Positions 6,535-9,853 of a DNA stretch of 9,853 bases are shown here, piece after piece. Both the position numbers and the translations under genes were made by a program. A model generated the notes under the pieces. It was given only the letters and a program-made list of their open reading frames with translations, did no database searches and had not been told where the DNA came from. Each line of letters starts with the position of its first letter. Position 1 is the first letter of the stretch. This DNA is from Bacillota bacterium (GTDB taxonomy: Bacteria > Bacillota > Dethiobacteria > Dethiobacterales > Dethiobacteraceae). Location of the stretch: NCBI GenBank assembly GCA_024650095.1, contig JANKMV010000057.1, positions 1 to 9,853 on the forward strand, in the 5' to 3' direction.

Positions 6535-8600
6535 TAATTAACATCTCCTCCACCCGCTGTTGACGCTAATGCAAAGGGAAATACAGGGCCACTACCCTCT
6601 GATAAAAGTAACATACCACAGATTGTAAGTGTCCATCTTGAATCAACCATATCGTCAATAAGTAAGACAGCTCCTTCAGATATTTTACCTTGAGGTGCAA
6701 AAGCGTCATACACATTTTGTGCTTGCATATTCGAGTTGTTCATACTTTTTTGTTCCGGTCTCTCTTTTACTTTTTTCAGCACCGACAGGTAAGGAAGACC
6801 TAGTTCTTCAGCTACTCTCATCGCGAAATTTGTCACAAGATCTGGATGACGTTGAGAGGGAATTGCAGTGACCCATTGCGGATAAGGTTGTGGATCCCAT
6901 TTTTTTATTAACTCTACAGACGCAGTAACAAGAACATCTCTAAACCTTCCTTGCTGATACTTATCCTCACGAATAAATTTCCCCCAGCCTGCATCTCCAT
7001 ACCTACAAAGGGCCCTTCCTTCCTCAATACGTAATTCCTCAGGTATTCGCCCTTTTACTATCCCGAAGCCACCAGGTGGCCATTGTTTTCGCGGCTCAAC
7101 CACTAATGAATCTTTACGTAAAAATTTAATCGCTTGTAATACTACTTCATGTGACACTTCTTCCGCAAAAAGACTATGGTTTAGACAATTTGTACACTTG
7201 CCGCATTCTTTTGCGTATGGGTCATTTAGTTCTTCCGCAATAAATTTCATCAAGCAGTCAGCAGTATTTCCAAATCGCTGCATTTGTAATAGTTCTTCTC
7301 TTCGTAGATGGGTTACAGCATCACTACGCCTAGAGTCTGGTTGCCAGATGTTAACTGTCCGCTTATAGAGACTTTTGTCTTTAGCAATTGCACCTTCGAT
7401 TTCCAGCATCTTAAGGCACTTTTCCAAACGACCTTTTGACATATTTAATTCTCTTTGTATACCGTAAATGCTTAATCCATCTGATTGTTCAATAACCCTT
7501 AACACACTTTTCATTTCTTGTACCGATGGAAACGCTTTGCTGATGAAATAATCTTGAATTTCATCATCTTCGCGTCCGTTTAGAAGAATTGCATATGCTT
7601 GATCAACAGCTCTGCCAGCACGGCCTATCTGCTGGTAATATGAAACTATAGAGCCAGGTCTCTGGAAATGAATCACAAAGCCGAGGTCTGGCTTATCGTA
7701 ACCCATTCCGAGTGCTATTGTTGCAACTAATGCCTTAACCTCATTGTTAAGAAGCTTTTGCTCCCTCTCTTCACGAACTTCAGTTTTCATATCCCCCGTA
7801 TATTCTAGAGCATTAACTCCCTTTTGCTGCAACCATGCTGCCACACGACTACAATCAGCTTTTGTTAGGCAATAGATAATCCCGGTACCACTCATTTCGG
7901 GAACATGTTCCGCCAACCAAGCTAATCTCTCCGCCTGATCATTTAAATTTATTGATTGCAAAGACAACGACTCCCTGATTAAAGGGCCTCGCAAAATAAC
8001 CAAACCTTCACCTAATTGTTGCGATATATCATTAATAACTCGGTCATTTGCTGTAGCTGTAGTTGCTAGAACGGGTATATTTGCAGGTAAAACATCTAGT
8101 AAACGCACAATCCTTCGATAATCAGGCCTAAAATCATGACCCCAATCAGAAATACAATGAGCCTCATCAACAACAAACATACCAATTCCTTTTTTAATAA
8201 TTGGCAAGATCTCATCAACAAACGCCCTATTTGACAATCGCTCAGGGGAAACCAGTAATACATCACATTTCCCCTCTTGCAGTAAAAGTTTCGTTGTTCC
8301 CCAATCATTCTGGTTCGCACTATTTATAGATGCCGCATTAATTCCAATCCGCCCGGCCATATCAATCTGATTTCTCATTAAAGAAAGTAAAGGACTTATG
8401 AGTATAGTCAATCCGGCACCCTGCTCTCTTAAAAGTTTGGTTGCCAAGAAATATACAATACTCTTGCCCCAACCTGTCTTTTGGACGATTAGGGTTCTTT
8501 TCTTGTTAAGCACAGCCTCAATGGCTTCCCATTGCCCCTCACGAAATTGAGCATTAGCACCGAACATCTGTTTTAGTAGTTGTTCCCCTTTTCTCCTCAT
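6534..8600 (-). CDS. RecQ-family DNA helicase fused to a ComFC-like phosphoribosyltransferase domain
   Basis: The 688-residue protein starts at ATG behind GGAAAGGAAGG. The helicase core is complete: FREGQ motif 0 (19-23), Walker A QKTGWGKS (40-47), DEAH and the RecQ aromatic loop CISDWGHDFRPDY (145-161), ATTATA (179-184), IALGMGYDKPD (295-305) and QQIGRAGR (323-330). A RecQ-type zinc site follows (C449, C466, C469, C472); no HRDC domain is seen. After a linker, residues ~566-688 resemble ComFC: IPSQRHP (580-586), PEQ...QNVYDAF (615-634) and LLIDDMVDSRWTLT (646-659), the last being the PRPP-loop position. There TG of the usual DDxxTTGxT is changed to DS and lengthened, so PRPP binding may be altered or lost. 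The protein likely unwinds DNA 3'-5'. Fusion to the PRTase domain and coupling to a DprA-like gene suggest a specialised system, probably defence or foreign-DNA handling, rather than housekeeping RecQ. Confidence 0.9.
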   Translation of the reverse strand: MRRKGEQLLKQMFGANAQFREGQWEAIEAVLNKKRTLIVQKTGWGKSIVYFLATKLLREQGAGLTILISPLLSLMRNQIDMAGRIGINAASINSANQNDWGTTKLLLQEGKCDVLLVSPERLSNRAFVDEILPIIKKGIGMFVVDEAHCISDWGHDFRPDYRRIVRLLDVLPANIPVLATTATANDRVINDISQQLGEGLVILRGPLIRESLSLQSINLNDQAERLAWLAEHVPEMSGTGIIYCLTKADCSRVAAWLQQKGVNALEYTGDMKTEVREEREQKLLNNEVKALVATIALGMGYDKPDLGFVIHFQRPGSIVSYYQQIGRAGRAVDQAYAILLNGREDDEIQDYFISKAFPSVQEMKSVLRVIEQSDGLSIYGIQRELNMSKGRLEKCLKMLEIEGAIAKDKSLYKRTVNIWQPDSRRSDAVTHLRREELLQMQRFGNTADCLMKFIAEELNDPYAKECGKCTNCLNHSLFAEEVSHEVVLQAIKFLRKDSLVVEPRKQWPPGGFGIVKGRIPEELRIEEGRALCRYGDAGWGKFIREDKYQQGRFRDVLVTASVELIKKWDPQPYPQWVTAIPSQRHPDLVTNFAMRVAEELGLPYLSVLKKVKERPEQKSMNNSNMQAQNVYDAFAPQGKISEGAVLLIDDMVDSRWTLTICGMLLLSEGSGPVFPFALASTAGGGDVN

Positions 8601-8647
8601 TTTCCTTCCTTTCCATACTGATCTTTCACTGATGTCACACTCACTAT

Positions 8648-8667
8648 GTTTTCACATATGTAAAAAC
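8648..8667. promoter_or_regulatory. 20-bp near-perfect palindrome upstream of the recQ-like gene, possible operator
   Basis: GTTTTCACATATGTAAAAAC is symmetric at 18 of 20 positions about an ACATATGT core, and sits 48-67 bases upstream of the helicase ATG. On the - strand it overlaps a weak promoter candidate (TTGAAG, 18-base spacer, TACATA). The position and symmetry fit binding by a dimeric repressor; no regulator gene is visible beside it. Confidence 0.45.
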
Positions 8668-8809
8668 TTCCTGTAAGTTGCTTCAACACAGTAGAAAATA
8701 ATTGCAACAAATGGAAAGGTTTCTTATAATATCCTCTATTCGCGTATTGAATTCATGTTGATACTATTTACAAGCTCAACCGCAATACTTTAGCTTTGAA
8801 GCCGCATAA

Positions 8810-8974
8810 TACTTTCTTCCGAAGCTCACTAGACCAGCTACTGATTACAAAAATGGAGATGCACATGTACTAAAAAGTGTTCTGGATTTACTAGAAGAAG
8901 CTGGTCTTTTAATAGTTACTAAAACAAGTATTCATCAAAAGTTTGCGATAATTGACCAAAAAATCGTTTGGTAG
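8810..8974 (+). pseudogene. Fragment of a PLD-type (HxK) nuclease/helicase gene
   Basis: Between two in-frame stops, from 8822 on, the frame reads KLTRPATDYKNGDAHVLKSV, then LDLLEEAGLLIVTKTSIHQK and FAIIDQKIVW before TAG. This looks like the C-terminal part of phospholipase-D-fold proteins of the helicase-linked type, where the HxK motif (IHQKFAIID) is normally followed by KIVWYGSxNLLS. Here the frame is lost exactly after VW: the next bases, TAGTCAACC, look like a shortened version of the YGSxN codons. Upstream the match also stops, so only about 50 codons survive. The intact family takes part in DNA cleavage and is common in defence and restriction loci. It lies divergently from the recQ-like gene and may be debris of an older system. 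Confidence 0.7.
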
Positions 8975-9331
8975 TCAACCTTTCTCCACGACTATCAAGT
9001 ATATAGAATAGATTGATGGTTCTTAATCTCTAGATATCTACCGGTCAGATTTTAACTGATACACCGTGATTAGTTGTTGAATAATTCTACATATTATCTA
9101 AAATTTCCTTTAAGTTGTGTATTCAAATCAGAGAACACGGCTCGATCTGATGCCGATTTTTTTCTGTTCTGCCTTTCTCGCCGAATGTAGATTCTTTTCC
9201 AAACAGTCTGCTGTTATTGTGGAAGTAAACGGTAGGCAGATTGCCGCCTCGGCAAGCACCATGCCACATGATATCCAGAGCATTACAGATAACGGCTTTG
9301 AAGGACATTTCGATATCCATTTTTTAAACAG
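8975..9331. other. Stretch without a supported gene; weak HPr-like reading frame at its right side
   Basis: Positions 8975-9116 are rich in A+T, and I see no gene there. From about 9129 the base composition becomes more balanced and a + strand frame (GTG at 9117, no ribosome binding site) runs into the intron remnant. Its middle reads AECRFFSKQSAVIVEVNGRQ, which faintly recalls HPr-type phosphocarrier proteins (…VEVNGR…, then a DNG segment). The similarity is too weak to name it, and no phosphorylatable His region is evident. It could be a decayed fragment disrupted by the intron, or non-coding. Confidence 0.2.
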
Positions 9332-9352
9332 TACTTCAGCCGACCTCCCACA

Positions 9353-9382
9353 GAACCGTACGTACCGTTCGGTGTACGGCTC
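9353..9382 (-). ncRNA. Group II intron domain V, shortened
   Basis: On the - strand GAGCCGTAC pairs with GTACGGTTC at the base, with a two-base AC bulge on the 3' side, the signature of domain V. The distal stem is only about three pairs (ACC/GGT) around GAAC. The element is 30 bases instead of the usual 34, and the loop is not a GNRA tetraloop. It begins nine bases after the maturase stop, the normal place. Confidence 0.75.
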
Positions 9383-9391
9383 TTCCCAAGT

Positions 9392-9622
9392 TTACACTCG
9401 GACAGACTCGTAGTAATCAAGAAAGTTAAAATATCCAGCCTTCTTAAGTCTCTCGGCAGAGATGGCTTTGGCAATAATTGGGTTACGGGCACAACACCAG
9501 TAACCCTTTCTTATGTTTGCACCTTCCAACGCTACCCAGTTCACAATGCCCAATTTCTTGAGCATAGCATATCGCGTTCTCACCCTGTTCCACTGCTTCC
9601 AGATAACCATTCGGATACGTCT
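9392..9622 (-). pseudogene. C-terminal remnant of the group II intron-encoded reverse transcriptase/maturase
   Basis: The frame reads RRIRMVIWKQWNRVRTRYAM, then LKKLGIVNW, ANIRKGYW and ISAERLKKAGYFNFLDYY before TAA. This is the maturase C-terminal segment of group II intron proteins (the RRRIRxxxWKQW … RKGYW … AGYxxxxxYY pattern). The reverse transcriptase domain, normally about 300 residues upstream, is absent. The frame stays open further upstream to 9712, but those ~30 codons (such as GEASWTVDAHLLNP) are translated ribozyme sequence, not protein. The remaining ~76 codons could not give an active enzyme. Confidence 0.85.
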
Positions 9623-9677
9623 CATGGTAAATCTTGTTTCAACCGGGTTCAGCAAATGCGCGTCCACCGTCCATGAG
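9621..9677 (-). other. Group II intron stem next to the internal deletion junction
   Basis: CTCATGG and CCATGAG (9671-9677 and 9621-9627) form a 7-bp stem around a ~43-base loop in the RNA after the GGGGAGGCCTC box. It looks like the ribozyme stem before domain IV. Its 3' side runs straight into the maturase codons (CGT ATC CGA), marking where the intron lost its domain IV start and reverse transcriptase coding part. Confidence 0.5.
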
Positions 9678-9853
9678 GCCTCCCCGGGTAAGAACGCAGT
9701 CTTTCTCTCCATCTACCTGCCGTATTTACACAAATTGATTCCGTGTCGCTTTGGGACTTTGACTTGTACCGCAGCCTTATCCTCAATTTGTGCCTGATAC
9801 GATTTCTATTCGTCAGGCCGGAGATTTGCCGCCGCCTTCCTTCACACTCCACC

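Larger units (their letters stand above)
9332..9853 (-). mobile_element. Decayed group II intron remnant, extending off the right edge
   Basis: Read on the - strand, 9853 to about 9627 looks like ribozyme RNA of a bacterial group II intron: GGATAAGGCTGCGGTACAAG, then TCAAAGTCC, GGCAGGTAGATGGAGAG and CCCGGGGAGGCCTC, the kind of sequence that precedes domain IV. It is followed directly by the C-terminal coding tail of the intron-encoded protein, then a domain V-like hairpin and the start of domain VI. Group II introns move by retrohoming with a reverse transcriptase/maturase. This copy lacks that enzyme's catalytic part and a complete 3' end, so it should be immobile and unable to splice. The 5' end is outside the window. 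Confidence 0.8.

Noticed and set aside
9038..9067. Short hairpin (CGGTCAG … CTGATACACCG) in the A+T-rich spacer
   Set aside because: It has only a few base pairs with unpaired bases and no adjacent gene end or T run, so chance is a sufficient explanation.
9117..9413. A 98-residue + strand gene, possibly HPr-like
   Set aside because: It has a GTG start without a ribosome binding site, its last ~25 codons run through the antisense of the intron domain V region, and the resemblance to HPr is only suggestive.
9392..9712. A complete 106-residue protein starting near 9712
   Set aside because: Its first ~30 codons coincide with group II intron ribozyme sequence (GGGGAGGCCTC box and adjoining stem); only the remainder is maturase-like.

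Overview
The window looks like the chromosome of an anaerobic, probably clostridial (Peptococcaceae-like or acetogen-like) Firmicute that uses the Wood-Ljungdahl pathway. The basis is a block of acetyl-CoA synthase/CO dehydrogenase accessory genes with strong AGGAGG-type ribosome binding sites. The species cannot be named from the sequence alone.

Positions 1-4309, + strand: the distal part of an acs operon. In order: the C-terminus of the reductive activator of the corrinoid protein (RACo/AcsV type); the small subunit of the corrinoid iron-sulfur protein (acsD); the methyltetrahydrofolate:corrinoid methyltransferase (acsE); and a 706-residue flavin/iron-sulfur oxidoreductase that could supply or distribute electrons for this pathway. 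AcsE transfers the methyl group to the corrinoid protein, AcsD is one half of that protein, and RACo reactivates it after accidental oxidation. The oxidoreductase carries an unexpected C-terminal beta-sandwich-like domain where related proteins often carry a small redox domain.

Positions 4310-5319: a junction zone. The last ~60 bp of the oxidoreductase gene and its trailer recur, diverged, about 985 bp downstream. Between the copies lie two hairpins and a - strand pair: a small cysteine-containing protein and a MoaE-like protein.

Positions 5320-8600, - strand: a tightly coupled two-gene operon. The first gene is a RecQ-family helicase fused at its C-terminus to a ComFC-like phosphoribosyltransferase domain. 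The second is a DprA-like protein whose ATG overlaps the helicase stop (TAATG). The pair brings together helicase, ComFC-type and DprA-type modules, which recalls competence proteins and the PRTase/DprA pair ShosTA. It is the best candidate here for an anti-phage or foreign-DNA-handling system. A 20-bp near-palindrome lies just upstream.

Positions 8601-9853: a gene-poor, decayed region. It holds a fragment of a PLD-type (HxK) nuclease/helicase gene and, on the - strand, a remnant of a group II intron. The intron's reverse-transcriptase ORF has been deleted down to its C-terminal tail, its domain V is short, and its domain VI is cut off. This looks like an accessory island edge next to the conserved acs operon.
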